A DNA stretch of 64,000 nt from Terribacillus halophilus (GTDB lineage: Bacteria; Bacillota; Bacilli; Bacillales; Amphibacillaceae). Position 1 is the first letter of the stretch; each line of letters starts with the position of its first letter. The position numbers were made by a program, and so were the translations under genes. Location: contig NZ_FMZB01000005.1 in NCBI RefSeq assembly GCF_900101385.1, positions 124,001-188,000 of the forward strand. Direction: 5' to 3'. Positions 1 to 10,851 of the stretch are shown here, piece by piece. Below the pieces are notes generated by a model. The model was not told where the DNA came from, made no database searches, and saw nothing but the letters and a program-made list of their open reading frames with translations.

Positions 1-500
1 TCATGGAGGATTACACATATCATTTGGAAGAAGGCAACGAATTGATATTGGGATCCCACATGCTGGAGGTTTGCCCGACTGTGGCGGCCAACCGCCCGTC
101 CATCCAGGTGCATCCGCTTGGTATCGGCGGTAAGGAGGATCCGGCGCGAATTGTATTCGATGGCATTGCTGGTGAGGCAATCAATGTTTCCATCATCGAG
201 CTTGGCGGCCGCTTCCGCATGGTCGTCAATAAAGTAGATGCAGTGGAAGCGGAAAAAGACACACCGAATTTACCGGTCGCCAAAGTGCTATGGAAGCCGC
301 AGCCATCCTTGAGTGAAGCGACAGAAGCCTGGATCTATGCCGGCGGGGCTCACCATACCGCCCTTACATTTGCGCTCACAGCAGAGCAGCTCGAAGACTT
401 TGCTGAAATGATCGGGATTGAATGCGTGACAATCGATAATGATACAAACTTGAAGCAATTCCGGAAAGAACTGCAGTGGAACCAAGTAGTGTGGAAGTAA
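1..500 (+). CDS. araA: L-arabinose isomerase, C-terminal part (5' end outside window)
   Basis: This is the last third of AraA, which interconverts L-arabinose and L-ribulose in the cytoplasm. The frame is open from the window edge; the ATG at base 3 is an internal Met because the family is about 490-500 residues. Recognisable family stretches are MLEVCPTVAANRP, HPLGIGGKEDPARIVF, RFRMVVN and WIYAGGAHHT, followed by the usual C-terminal acidic helix and a VIDNDT-type segment. No araB or araD follows; a terminator closes the unit, so araA is the last gene of its transcript and kinase/epimerase genes would lie upstream if present. The araR and araN-abfA units a few kb downstream support the assignment. 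Confidence 0.95.
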   Translation, partial: MEDYTYHLEEGNELILGSHMLEVCPTVAANRPSIQVHPLGIGGKEDPARIVFDGIAGEAINVSIIELGGRFRMVVNKVDAVEAEKDTPNLPVAKVLWKPQPSLSEATEAWIYAGGAHHTALTFALTAEQLEDFAEMIGIECVTIDNDTNLKQFRKELQWNQVVWK

Positions 501-583
501 AAATTGGCTATTTGCTCATTTTACTCGCTGTAAATTGGGAACACTCCATCGAAGAACAATCATAATCCTCAATGAACATATTG

Positions 584-624
584 AAGGCTTGCCGTACCCA
601 CTGTAAGGGTAAAGCAAGCCTTTT
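584..624 (+). terminator. Terminator of the araA unit
   Basis: Arms AAGGCTTGC and GCAAGCCTT enclose an inner TACCC/GGGTA stem and are followed by a short T-run. It lies about 85 bases after the araA stop. Confidence 0.8.
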
Positions 625-637
625 AGGTTATTGCAGA

Positions 638-862
638 TTATGCATGTTTCCTGTTTAGCAAAAGGAATAGAGCGTAGTTTAAAATGCCACCTAGGACACC
701 AACGGATAGAATACCCCATATTGTAATGCCTCTATACATTTGGTTTCCATTATGTACAATAACCGCCAAAGGAATCTCGAATATGCGTAAATCAAGTGCC
801 ATATCCACATCGAGCAAGTCAAACATAACTGGTAAAGCAGTGATCACTCCCACAATATAGAG
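638..862 (-). pseudogene. 5'-truncated membrane protein fragment
   Basis: The minus-strand frame gives about 73 plausible residues with two hydrophobic stretches (YIVGVITALPVMF and GILSVGVLGGILNYALFLLL) and a basic C-terminus. The codons upstream of about position 862 belong to the LysR fragment in antisense, so the original start and promoter are missing. The family is not recognised. It runs divergently from the neighbouring LysR fragment and both have lost their 5' ends at the same point, which suggests one deletion. A short intact gene with an unusual start is less likely because no ribosome binding site is seen. Confidence 0.55.
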
Positions 863-863
863 C

Positions 864-1277
864 GTGAAGCAGCTTCTCTTTGAGGAGGATATGGTGGTTG
901 CCTCGAGCAAACCTATCAGCATCGATGCTTTACCGGAGCTGCCAATGATCAGCTATAAGACGGATACTAAACTGAAGAATATGATAGATAAATGGTGGTA
1001 TGAGCATTTCACTGCAGCCCCTCAGGTCATAATGGAAGTCGATCGTGCAGACACTTGTCTGGACATGATTTCAAATAACTTAGGTTTCTCGATTCTTCCA
1101 GGTTTAGTGGTGCGAAATCATAGTGAAGTTTATAAGCTTCCGATACAAGATAAAGAGGGCAATAAAATCACCAGGAACTCGTGGATGTTTTCCAAATTGG
1201 AGAGACATGAACAATTCTTTGCTTTACGTCAATTCACTGATTATGTAGAAAGCTATATGCAAGATAAAAAAGTTTGA
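864..1277 (+). pseudogene. LysR-family regulator, effector-domain remnant
   Basis: About 137 residues match the second half of a LysR substrate-binding domain: EEDMVVASSKPISIDALPELPMISY, then a segment ending LDMISNNLGFSILPGLVV. The N-terminal winged helix (about 60 residues) and first half of the effector domain are absent, and no ribosome binding site precedes the ATG at 864. Without the HTH it cannot be a normal DNA-binding regulator. It abuts the truncated minus-strand membrane gene, as expected if a deletion removed a divergent LysR-target intergenic region. Confidence 0.75.
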
Positions 1278-1305
1278 AGATGCGCTTTTTGGCGCATCTT
1301 TTTTG
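1277..1305 (+). terminator. Terminator after the LysR fragment
   Basis: AAGATGCGC, a five-T loop, GCGCATCTT and six Ts. It starts at the last base of the stop codon. Confidence 0.85.
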
Positions 1306-1439
1306 TGAATCAGTTTAAATTACAATGCTTACCTATATTATCGAAAGAAGGTTCAAAAAAGGGTGCAAGAACATGTCCCATTTGAACCACACTATTTTCG
1401 GTTCACTTTCGATTATATAGTAACTAAAAGGATGTACAT

Positions 1440-2132
1440 CTAGTATTTCAATATATCCAGCAATTCTTCCAACTTAGTGATTTCATAATCCGGTGTAAGC
1501 GGCAGATGGTTCGGAAGTCTGCTAGGGTTGAACCAGCATGTGTCCATACCTGCCATATTTCCGCCTTGGATATCGGCTACCAAGGAATCCCCGATGATCA
1601 ACGAACGACCCGGTTCGATTCCGGGAACGCGTTCAAACACGTAATCAAAGAACCCAGACATTGGTTTTTGGAAGCCGGTATCTTCTGAAACGAATACGGA
1701 TTGGAAGTAAGGAAACAATCCAGTAGCTTTCAGCCGTCGAAATTGTGTCTCTGAAACGCCGTTTGTCACAATATACAATGGATAGTGGTTGGACAGTTTA
1801 TCCAATACCTCAGCCGCACCAGCTATCATATGTCTTCCCTGTGCCAAAAGTTCCCGATAGGCAGTGTCCAGATCAGCTCCTTCCACTTGGCGGCCATACA
1901 GCGCAGAAAACTCTGTAAATCTGGAACGGACGACAGTATCGCGGTCGATTTCCCCTTTTTCAAAAGAATGCCACAGCCGCTGATTGATGGTGCGGTAAGC
2001 AGTCATGGCAGCTTCATCTATTGGCAAGCCGTGCTGCTGGAACAAAAGCGGAAGAGCTTCTTGTTCAGTTTTGGTAAAGTCCAGGATGGTGTTGTCTACG
2101 TCGAAAAATAAAGCATCGTATTTTTTTATCAT
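1440..2132 (-). CDS. YjjG/YfnB-type HAD nucleotidase
   Basis: A 230-residue HAD-superfamily hydrolase. Motif I is FFDVDNTILDF near residues 9-19, motif II is IVTNGV near 120, and motif III/IV is IIGDSLVADIQGG near 185. A four-helix cap lies between motifs I and II. Length and the DNT variant of the DxD motif fit the YjjG/YfnB group, which dephosphorylates nucleoside monophosphates, including non-canonical pyrimidines. The start is preceded by GGAGGAAGACAAC. It is a single gene convergent with the LysR fragment; a general sugar-phosphatase role cannot be excluded. Confidence 0.85.
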   Translation of the reverse strand: MIKKYDALFFDVDNTILDFTKTEQEALPLLFQQHGLPIDEAAMTAYRTINQRLWHSFEKGEIDRDTVVRSRFTEFSALYGRQVEGADLDTAYRELLAQGRHMIAGAAEVLDKLSNHYPLYIVTNGVSETQFRRLKATGLFPYFQSVFVSEDTGFQKPMSGFFDYVFERVPGIEPGRSLIIGDSLVADIQGGNMAGMDTCWFNPSRLPNHLPLTPDYEITKLEELLDILKY

Positions 2133-2326
2133 GTTGTCTTCCTCCAGGTGTATTTTGCCGGTTCATTTCTAGGTTGTGCGAACAGGGTTGTATGTACGGA
2201 CTAATGGTTTCCGTTCTGATCGTACCATATCTGTAACAGCAAAAAAATGCATGAGTGGATTTGTACGGCTGGCTAATATAATATCGAGCAAGATAGTGCG
2301 TCACTCCCATAACTTGTGATATGCTA

Positions 2327-2342
2327 ACTTATACGAACATGT
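2327..2342. promoter_or_regulatory. AraR operator in front of araR
   Basis: ACTTATACGAACATGT matches the B. subtilis AraR consensus ATTTGTACGTACAAAT at 11 of 16 positions and closely matches the operators at 3571 and 5235. Its place 20 bp before the araR start suggests autorepression. Confidence 0.75.
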
Positions 2343-2362
2343 CAAGGAAGCTGGTGTTAGTT

Positions 2363-3493
2363 ATGCAGACAAAATATGGGATTGTAAAGCAAGCAATCAA
2401 GTCTAAAATCCTCGATGGTACGTATGAGCCGCATGCAAAAATCCCGTCCGAAAGTGAAATGATGAAGCAATTCGAGGTAAGCCGTCATACAGTCCGGCTG
2501 GCGATTGGGGAACTGGTTACAGAAGGATGGCTGTATCGCGAACAAGGAGCGGGTACATTCTGTGCCGATCGGTCAAAACAGCAGCTGCAGCATAATGGGA
2601 TGCCCAATAAGAATATCGCCATTGTGACGACTTATATCTCCGACTATATTTTTCCGTCGATCATTCGCGGTGCTGAAGCTTATTTGAGTGATCATGGCTA
2701 TAATGTCAGTCTGTTCAATACGAATAATGATCATGAGAAAGAACGGGAGTATTTGGAGCGAATCATAACTACTGGTTTTGATGGTGCTATCATCGAGCCG
2801 ACCAAAAGTGCATCTGCAAATCCCAATATCAACTACTACTTGAATCTCGAACGTTTGCAAATCCCGTATATCATGATCAATGCGTACTACGATGCACTGG
2901 AGCCGTTTCGGGTGCTGGTAGATGATGAACAAGGTGCTTTTCTTCAGACAGAGCATCTAATCAAGCAAGGCCATCGGGATATCATCGGTTTTTTCAAAAC
3001 GGATGACATGCAAGGGACGCTGCGGATGAAAGGTTATTTGAAGGCTCATCGCGAATACAAGGTACCAATCACACCAAATCATATTGTAACCTACAGCACG
3101 GAAGAGAAGCATGAGAAGCCTGTAAAAGAGCTTGAAGCCTTATTGAATCAATCAGACGCAAAGCCAACTGGATTGGTATGCTATAACGATGAACTGGCGA
3201 TTAAGCTAATCAATGTACTCCGGGAACGTAATATCAAGATTCCACAGGATATGTCCATCGTCGGCTTTGATGATTCCTTCCTGACCGAATTATCTGAAGT
3301 AAAGCTGACTTCTGTCGCACATCCAAAAGCAGAGCTTGGCCGGGCAGCCGGAAAACTGATCCTGGATTTAATTGAGAACGGGCAAGGTAAAGGTTATGAG
3401 GCCGCCATCGATAGTGTTGTATTTCCGATAAAACTTGTAACAAGACAGTCGACGCAAGCTATAGGAGAAGAGACATTAGAAAAAACAAAGTAA
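2363..3493 (+). CDS. araR: Arabinose-responsive repressor AraR
   Basis: A 376-residue repressor with a GntR-type winged helix at residues 1-70 (IPSESEMMKQFEVSRHTVRLAIGEL) fused to a LacI/GalR-type periplasmic-binding-like effector domain from about residue 85 (NIAIVTTYISDYIFPSIIRG). This fusion is the signature of AraR, which represses arabinose genes until L-arabinose binds. I start at 2363 (MQTKYGIVK, aligned with B. subtilis AraR); earlier in-frame ATGs at 2321 and 2339 lie on the operator. It sits between araA and araN, and its operators occur before araR, araN and abfA. Confidence 0.95.
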   Translation: MQTKYGIVKQAIKSKILDGTYEPHAKIPSESEMMKQFEVSRHTVRLAIGELVTEGWLYREQGAGTFCADRSKQQLQHNGMPNKNIAIVTTYISDYIFPSIIRGAEAYLSDHGYNVSLFNTNNDHEKEREYLERIITTGFDGAIIEPTKSASANPNINYYLNLERLQIPYIMINAYYDALEPFRVLVDDEQGAFLQTEHLIKQGHRDIIGFFKTDDMQGTLRMKGYLKAHREYKVPITPNHIVTYSTEEKHEKPVKELEALLNQSDAKPTGLVCYNDELAIKLINVLRERNIKIPQDMSIVGFDDSFLTELSEVKLTSVAHPKAELGRAAGKLILDLIENGQGKGYEAAIDSVVFPIKLVTRQSTQAIGEETLEKTK

Positions 3494-3497
3494 GCAG

Positions 3498-3526
3498 ATG
3501 GAGCTGATGACGTCAGCTCCATTTTT
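3498..3526 (+). terminator. araR terminator
   Basis: ATGGAGCTGA and TCAGCTCCAT arms followed by five Ts, starting 5 bases after the araR stop. Confidence 0.85.
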
Positions 3527-3570
3527 GTAACTTATTAAACAAGTTTTAGTTATGTTTTCTCTGTTTTAAA

Positions 3571-3586
3571 CCTTGTTCGTATAAGT
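3571..3586. promoter_or_regulatory. AraR operator upstream of araN
   Basis: CCTTGTTCGTATAAGT matches the reverse of the araR operator at 14 of 16 positions. It lies 26 bp upstream of the predicted araN -35 box. Confidence 0.75.
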
Positions 3587-3611
3587 TATTAAGTTAATGT
3601 AATGAAACTTA

Positions 3612-3640
3612 TTGACTGATTAGTGGAGCGGTGATACGAT
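3612..3640 (+). promoter_or_regulatory. araN sigma-A promoter
   Basis: TTGACT, 17-bp spacer, TACGAT. Transcription would start near 3647, giving a leader of about 130 bases. Confidence 0.6.
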
Positions 3641-3739
3641 GTACATAACACACACCGTATAGGCCGACATAAAAATGTATGCGCTATCATCCAGACCGAT
3701 CTCCAGTTGGCTGAACGGAAAGGGAGGTATGACCTCTTT

Positions 3740-3753
3740 AGTAAACGCTTTCA
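3740..3753. promoter_or_regulatory. CcpA cre site before araN
   Basis: AGTAAACGCTTTCA matches TGWAARCGYTWWCW at 13 of 14 positions and lies in the araN leader, consistent with glucose repression. Confidence 0.75.
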
Positions 3754-3780
3754 AAGTTTAAAAAATGAGGGGGAGCTTTG

Positions 3781-5121
3781 ATGAAGAAAATCTTGAAGAC
3801 GCTCATGATCGGTTTGATGATCATCGTGTTGGTAGCTTGCAGCAAAGGCGGCAGTAGCGGAGGAAGCGAAGCGGATGAAACAGAAGTGGTCGGTGGAGAT
3901 CTTGAGAACGCAACTGAATTGACTTATTGGACATTTGTCGGTCAGCATATGGATTTATTCAAAGATGCAGCAGAACGCTGGAATGAAGAATACCCTGATC
4001 GACCGATTAAGCTTGTTGCAGAAACCTATCCATTTGATCAAATGCATAATAATCTATTGTTGAGTTTGCAGTCTGGTAAAGGTGCACCAGACATTGCAGA
4101 TATCGAACTGAGCAAATTCCCTAACTATCTGCAGGGTGAGCCTCAATTGGAACCAATGAATGAATATGTTGAGCCGGTATTGGCTGATTCCGTTCAGGCG
4201 AGGTTCGAGCTCTATGCCAAGGATGGAGACTACTATGGCATTCCTACGCATGTAGGTGCAACTGTCATGTATTATAATACCGAAATCATGGAACAGGCGG
4301 GTGTCGATATCGATTCCATCGAAACATGGGATGATTTCGTGGAAGCCGGTAAACAAGTGACGGAGAAAACGGATGCAGTGATGTGGAATGTTGGTACAGC
4401 TGACTTCCTTATGGATTTATGGCCGATGGTTTCCCAGCAGGATTCCGACTTCTTTGATGCAGAAGGAAATTTGACATTGGATAACGAAACAAATGTAAAA
4501 ACACTCCAATTCTTGTACGATGCTATTTATACCGAAAAAATTGCTGAACTGACCCCTGGTGGCAATAACCAATCAGAAGATTTCTATAAATATTACACAG
4601 AAGGCAAATCTGCTGCCATCTTGGCTCCGCTATGGTATATGGGGCGTTTCCTTGACAATATGCCTGAAATGGAAGGCAAGATAGCTATCAAGCCGCTTCC
4701 GGCATGGGAAGAAGGCGGTAAGCGCTCCGCTGGTATGGGTGGAACAGGTACAGTCGTAACCAACCAGGCGGAAGATAAGGATTTGGCGAAGGAATTCCTT
4801 GCTTATGCAAAGCTTTCGGAAGAGGGCAGCATTAATCTATGGAAGATTCTCGGGTTCGACCCGCCTCGCTGGGATGTATGGGAAAGCGAAGCAGTCAAGG
4901 AAGATAACAAATACTATCAATTCTTCGGCGACGGCATATTCGATATGCTATTGGATGTGAAGGATGAAATCAACACACTCAATATTACAGAGAATACACC
5001 GGATGTCTCGACCGAATATAACACGATCATAGCAGATTCGGTATTGAGACAGAAAGACAAATCACCTGAGGAAGCAATGAAAGAAGCTGCCGATAAGATT
5101 GAAAGCACAATGAAGCAATAG
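3781..5121 (+). CDS. araN: Arabino-oligosaccharide-binding lipoprotein AraN
   Basis: A 446-residue family-1 extracellular solute-binding protein that would deliver arabino-oligosaccharides to AraPQ. Residues 1-20 form a lipoprotein signal ending LVAC with the lipidated Cys at 20, then a Gly/Ser linker. The stretches TYWTFVGQH, PFDQMHNNLL, GKGAPDIADIE and GMGGTGTVVTN are close to B. subtilis AraN. I choose ATG 3781 with GAGGGGGAG upstream; a TTG at 3778 is alternative. It has its own promoter and terminator, unlike the single ara operon of B. subtilis, so binding protein and permease are separately transcribed. The ATPase (MsmX type) is not in this window. Confidence 0.95.
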   Translation: MKKILKTLMIGLMIIVLVACSKGGSSGGSEADETEVVGGDLENATELTYWTFVGQHMDLFKDAAERWNEEYPDRPIKLVAETYPFDQMHNNLLLSLQSGKGAPDIADIELSKFPNYLQGEPQLEPMNEYVEPVLADSVQARFELYAKDGDYYGIPTHVGATVMYYNTEIMEQAGVDIDSIETWDDFVEAGKQVTEKTDAVMWNVGTADFLMDLWPMVSQQDSDFFDAEGNLTLDNETNVKTLQFLYDAIYTEKIAELTPGGNNQSEDFYKYYTEGKSAAILAPLWYMGRFLDNMPEMEGKIAIKPLPAWEEGGKRSAGMGGTGTVVTNQAEDKDLAKEFLAYAKLSEEGSINLWKILGFDPPRWDVWESEAVKEDNKYYQFFGDGIFDMLLDVKDEINTLNITENTPDVSTEYNTIIADSVLRQKDKSPEEAMKEAADKIESTMKQ

Positions 5122-5136
5122 GTTGGATAAAGTATG

Positions 5137-5167
5137 GGAGCAGCGGATCAACCGCTGCTCCTTTTTT
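5137..5167 (+). terminator. araN terminator
   Basis: GGAGCAGCGG and CCGCTGCTCC are perfect arms with a 5-base loop and six Ts. It separates araN from the abfA operon. Confidence 0.95.
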
Positions 5168-5195
5168 AAAATTTCCTTTTATCGCAAAAAAACGC

Positions 5196-5224
5196 TTGTT
5201 TTTATAAAGATATCTGACTATACT
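5196..5224 (+). promoter_or_regulatory. Promoter of the abfA-araPQ-araM operon
   Basis: TTGTTT, 17-bp spacer, TATACT. The predicted start near 5231 falls just before the first AraR operator. Confidence 0.8.
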
Positions 5225-5234
5225 AAACATATAA

Positions 5235-5250
5235 ACTTATACGTACATAT
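5235..5250. promoter_or_regulatory. AraR operator 1 of the abfA operon
   Basis: ACTTATACGTACATAT, a near-palindrome matching the AraR consensus, directly downstream of the predicted transcription start. Confidence 0.85.
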
Positions 5251-5276
5251 TTTGGATGTTTGAAACACCACTCTAA

Positions 5277-6875
<1,599 letters not shown>

Positions 6876-6898
6876 AACTAGTCTCGAGGGGGGATTTG

Positions 6899-7837
6899 AT
6901 GAATACAGCTACACCAGTGACACCGGTGAGAGCACGAAAGAAACAAAACAAACTCGTCCGGTTCCTGAACTCAAAGAAAGTTGTGCCTTTCGTTTTCATA
7001 TCGCCATTTGTCCTTTCGCTGCTCCTTTTCACCGTATACCCCGCTATCCAGGGTGTGATCATGAGTTTCCAGAGTGTGCTTCCGGGACAGGTGGAATTCA
7101 TTGGGATGAGCAACTATGAACGTGTGTTCAACCCAACATTCTATAGGGCAGTTTCCAATACGACTGCTTATGTGGTTCTTACTGTATTGATACTGACGAT
7201 CGTTCCGATGGTGCTTGCGGTGATCCTGAATTCGAAACATGTGAGATTTCGGACACTTTTCCGTGCATCACTCTTTATCCCGGCGCTTACATCCACAATT
7301 GTCGGCGGTATGATTTTCCGTTTCATGTTCAGTGAGCAACAAGGGGCAGTGGCCAACCAGCTCATTGGATTGTTCGGTTCTGAACCGCTTAAATGGATGT
7401 TTACTCCATGGGCGGCTATTGGACTGATGGTTTTGCTTGCTTGCTGGCGTTGGATCGGCGTAAATATTCTGTACTTCCTGGCAGCTTTGCAGAATGTACC
7501 GGATGAGATGTACGAAGCAGCCGAAATCGATGGTGCCACGAGATGGCAGCGCTTCCGTTTCATCACGATGCCGATGCTGAAACCAATCATCATTTTCGTC
7601 AGTACGATTACGATAATCAATGGCTTTCGTATGTTTGAAGAAAGCTATGTGTTCTGGGCTGTCGGGTCTCCGGGTAACATCGGTTTGTCGATTGCAGCTT
7701 ATATTTACCAGCAAGGTATCCAGCAGAACGATATGGGCTTCGGTGCTGCTCTTGGCGTCGTATTGATGCTCATCATCTTCGTCATCAGCATTATCTATTT
7801 GATTGCCACTGGTACATTCAAGAAGGGGGATAGGTGA
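6899..7837 (+). CDS. araP: Arabino-oligosaccharide ABC permease AraP
   Basis: A 312-residue MalF-type inner-membrane permease with six predicted transmembrane helices and the EAA loop EMYEAAEIDGATRWQRF near residues 203-219, which docks the ATPase. GAGGGGGG precedes the ATG; a TTG three bases earlier is possible. It overlaps araQ by one base (TGATG) and would form the channel for AraN cargo together with AraQ. Confidence 0.92.
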   Translation: MNTATPVTPVRARKKQNKLVRFLNSKKVVPFVFISPFVLSLLLFTVYPAIQGVIMSFQSVLPGQVEFIGMSNYERVFNPTFYRAVSNTTAYVVLTVLILTIVPMVLAVILNSKHVRFRTLFRASLFIPALTSTIVGGMIFRFMFSEQQGAVANQLIGLFGSEPLKWMFTPWAAIGLMVLLACWRWIGVNILYFLAALQNVPDEMYEAAEIDGATRWQRFRFITMPMLKPIIIFVSTITIINGFRMFEESYVFWAVGSPGNIGLSIAAYIYQQGIQQNDMGFGAALGVVLMLIIFVISIIYLIATGTFKKGDR

Positions 7838-8676
7838 TGAAAAAGTCCAACAACAGACTCATTGGAGTCATTGCAACTGTGGTCATGGCCCTTGTCAGCT
7901 TGATAGCGCTTTTCCCGATCATAAGCATGGTGCTTTCTTCGTTTATTCCTTCCTCCTCTCTGATGAGGAATGGTATATCATTCAGCTTCCCTTGGGATGA
8001 ATTGACGTTAAGCAACTATACGTACATTTTCACGCAATCTCCAGAGTATTGGACATGGTACGGAAACAGTATTTGGATTTCAGCTTTGATGATTGTCTTG
8101 TCCTTGTTCTTTTCTTCCATGGTCGGATATGCGCTGGCGATGTATGACTTCAAAGGAAGTAACATCTTCTTCGTGGCGGTTGTGTTCATCTTGATGGTGC
8201 CATTCGAAATTCTGATGCTGCCATTATTCCGCCTTATGATGGATATGATGCTCATCGATACGTATCTTGGTGTCATTTTGCCAGGTGTCGTTGCCCCGGT
8301 GGCAGTGTTCTTCTTCCGGCAATATGCACTGGGTCTGCCGAAGGAATTAATGGATGCAGCACGAATCGATGGATCGACCGAATATGGCATCTTCTTTAAA
8401 ATCATGCTGCCGCTGATGGGACCATCATTAGCAGCGATGGCGATTTTGCAAGGGTTGGGCAGCTGGAATAACTTCCTGTGGCCGCTGCTCGTACTGCGAT
8501 CGAACGATATGTTCACCCTGCCACTCGGATTGGCCACGCTTTTGACGCCGTACGGAAATAACTACGACATTTTGATTGCGGGGTCGGTCATGACGATCAT
8601 TCCGATTGTCATCCTATTCGTTTTCTTCCAGCGTTATTTCATTTCAGGATTGACTGTCGGTGGTGTCAAAGGCTGA
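7837..8676 (+). CDS. araQ: Arabino-oligosaccharide ABC permease AraQ
   Basis: A 279-residue MalG-type permease with about six transmembrane helices and the EAA motif ELMDAARIDGSTEYGIF near residues 170-186. The ATG overlaps the araP stop, and AAGGGGGAT lies upstream inside araP; a GTG at 7834 is an alternative start. It partners AraP. Confidence 0.92.
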   Translation: MKKSNNRLIGVIATVVMALVSLIALFPIISMVLSSFIPSSSLMRNGISFSFPWDELTLSNYTYIFTQSPEYWTWYGNSIWISALMIVLSLFFSSMVGYALAMYDFKGSNIFFVAVVFILMVPFEILMLPLFRLMMDMMLIDTYLGVILPGVVAPVAVFFFRQYALGLPKELMDAARIDGSTEYGIFFKIMLPLMGPSLAAMAILQGLGSWNNFLWPLLVLRSNDMFTLPLGLATLLTPYGNNYDILIAGSVMTIIPIVILFVFFQRYFISGLTVGGVKG

Positions 8677-8707
8677 GTCTTGCATTTGATAGAAAGGGGT
8701 TAGGAAC

Positions 8708-9331
8708 ATGTTGAATAAAGCGATGAAAAATCTCGATAAGTCTCTTTTGTGGATCACCCGTTTTGCCTACTTGAATGCACTATTCCTGTTATACAGCCTC
8801 TTAGGCCTGGTTGTTGCCGGAGCAGCTCCGGCAACGGTGGCTGCTTTACAAGTGTCCCGCCGGCTTTTGAATGGAGAGGAAGTGAAGATGCACCGTACGT
8901 TCCGTCAAGCGTACAAACAGGAATTCTGGTCAGCGAACAAGCTTGGGTGGCTGCTTTTGGGAGCGGGTCTCATCCTGTATACCAACTATTTGCTTATCAA
9001 GCAAGCAGATGGGCAGTTGTTCTTCTTGGTTCCTTTCCTTTTCTATGTGCTCATTTTCTGCTTTCTGACAGTCGTATTTTGGAGTTTTCCACTGCTGGCG
9101 CATTATAAAGCAAGTACATTTCAGGTTGTCAGGAATGCATTCATCATTGGACTGACAAGATTCCATATGACACTGTCAATCGCAGTACTCTTGTTTGCGC
9201 TTTTGTACCATAGTATCGGCTTGCCGGTGCTGCTTGTGTTTTTCTGTTTCAGCGTCAGTGCGTTCGGCTGGATGTGGCTGAGCATGAAGGTGTTCAGCAC
9301 AATGAAGCAGGAGGAACAGTTAGCTAGTTAG
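8708..9331 (+). CDS. DUF624 (YesL-like) membrane protein
   Basis: A 207-residue protein with about five hydrophobic segments. The N-terminus (LLWITRFAYLNALFLLYSLLGLVVAGAAPATVAAL) is the DUF624 signature found in YesL-like proteins coded beside carbohydrate ABC transporters in Bacilli. Biochemical function is not established. AAAGGGGTTAGG precedes the ATG. Its place between araQ and the second arabinofuranosidase suggests a role tied to oligosaccharide uptake. Confidence 0.85.
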   Translation: MLNKAMKNLDKSLLWITRFAYLNALFLLYSLLGLVVAGAAPATVAALQVSRRLLNGEEVKMHRTFRQAYKQEFWSANKLGWLLLGAGLILYTNYLLIKQADGQLFFLVPFLFYVLIFCFLTVVFWSFPLLAHYKASTFQVVRNAFIIGLTRFHMTLSIAVLLFALLYHSIGLPVLLVFFCFSVSAFGWMWLSMKVFSTMKQEEQLAS

Positions 9332-9360
9332 TAAATTTCTGATAGATTGGAGCGAAAAGC

Positions 9361-10851
9361 ATGTCGACAAAATTGATCATTCAGGCAGACGTCACAGAAG
9401 GAAAAATCAATAAAAATATATATGGTCATTTCGCTGAGCATCTTGGCAGGGGGATTTATGAAGGTATTTGGGTTGGGGAGGATTCCTCGATTCCAAATAC
9501 AAAAGGTATTCGCAACGATGTACTCGAAGCTCTTCAAAAGCTGAACATCCCTGTTTTGCGCTGGCCGGGCGGCTGTTTTGCCGATGAATATCATTGGAAG
9601 GATGGCATCGGCCCCCGTGAGGAACGCAAGCGGATGGTGAATACCCATTGGGGAGGAGTCGTGGAGAATAATCACTTTGGCACACATGAATTCTTCACGC
9701 TTTGCGAGCTGCTTGGAGCTGAGCCGTATATTTGTGGAAATGTCGGCAGCGGGACTGTTCAGGAGATGTCTGAATGGGTTGAGTACATGACATTCGACGG
9801 TGAATCGCCAATGACGGCTTGGCGTCAGGAGAATGGAAGAGAAGAGCCATGGAAGCTGAAGTACTTCGGTGTCGGCAATGAAAACTGGGGCTGCGGCGGA
9901 AATATGCGCCCGGAATACTATGCAGATCTGTACAGGCGCTATCAGACATATGTACGTAATTATGGCGATAATAAGTTGTATAAGATTGCCGGCGGTGCCA
10001 ATATCGATGATTATAAGTGGACGGATACGCTGATGAAGGAAGCGGCTGCATTGATGGATGGATTGAGCCTGCATTATTATACGATCCCGGGTGATTTCTG
10101 GCTTGGTAAAGGCTCTGCTACCGATTTTAACGAAGATGAATGGCATTTGACATTGAAGCGGGCGCTTTTCATAGAGGAGCTGATTGAAAAGCACGGTACC
10201 ATCATGGATAAATACGATCCCGAAAAACGCGTCGGATTGATCATTGATGAGTGGGGGACGTGGTTCGACGTTGAACCAGGAACCAACCCAGGCTTCCTGT
10301 ACCAGCAGAATACAATCCGTGATGCACTTGTTGCCGGTGCTTCACTTAATATTTTCAACAACCATAGCGATCGCGTCAAAATGGCCAATATTGCCCAGAC
10401 AGTCAACGTTCTGCAAGCGATGATCCTGACTGAGGGGCAGGACATGATCAAGACACCGACTTACCATGTGTTTGATTTGTACCAGGTGCATCAGGATGCA
10501 GAACGTCTTTCCTCCCATCTCGTATCGGAAGAGATTAAGCATGGGGAGCTGGTATACCCTGCTGTCAGTACTTCTGTATCGAGAGGGCAAGATGGCAAGA
10601 TTCATATCAGTTTTTGTAATCTGGATCACGCAAATGAGGTGGAAGTGAATACCGAGATTCGCGGTGCAGCATTGGGTTCAGTGAGCGGCAAGATCCTTAC
10701 GGCTGACAAGAAAGATGCCCGAAACACGTTTGAACAGCCTGAGGACGTGAAAGTGGTGCCTTTCACTACTTTCACTGAGCAGGAAGGCGGATTGAGCGTC
10801 ACTTTGCCGCCGATGAGCGTGACAGTTTTGACCATCGAGGAGGGTGCTTGA
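9361..10851 (+). CDS. abf2: Second GH51 alpha-L-arabinofuranosidase
   Basis: A 496-residue GH51 enzyme of the B. subtilis Abf2/Xsa type. Acid/base Glu174 sits in FGVGNENWG and nucleophile Glu297 in [22 protein letters not shown] is also typical. It has no signal peptide and is only moderately similar to AbfA, so this is not a recent duplication. Abf2 homologues prefer branched arabinan or arabinoxylan oligomers, which would complement AbfA. TTGGAGCG precedes the start, and the stop overlaps araM by one base. Confidence 0.93.
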   Translation: MSTKLIIQADVTEGKINKNIYGHFAEHLGRGIYEGIWVGEDSSIPNTKGIRNDVLEALQKLNIPVLRWPGGCFADEYHWKDGIGPREERKRMVNTHWGGVVENNHFGTHEFFTLCELLGAEPYICGNVGSGTVQEMSEWVEYMTFDGESPMTAWRQENGREEPWKLKYFGVGNENWGCGGNMRPEYYADLYRRYQTYVRNYGDNKLYKIAGGANIDDYKWTDTLMKEAAALMDGLSLHYYTIPGDFWLGKGSATDFNEDEWHLTLKRALFIEELIEKHGTIMDKYDPEKRVGLIIDEWGTWFDVEPGTNPGFLYQQNTIRDALVAGASLNIFNNHSDRVKMANIAQTVNVLQAMILTEGQDMIKTPTYHVFDLYQVHQDAERLSSHLVSEEIKHGELVYPAVSTSVSRGQDGKIHISFCNLDHANEVEVNTEIRGAALGSVSGKILTADKKDARNTFEQPEDVKVVPFTTFTEQEGGLSVTLPPMSVTVLTIEEGA

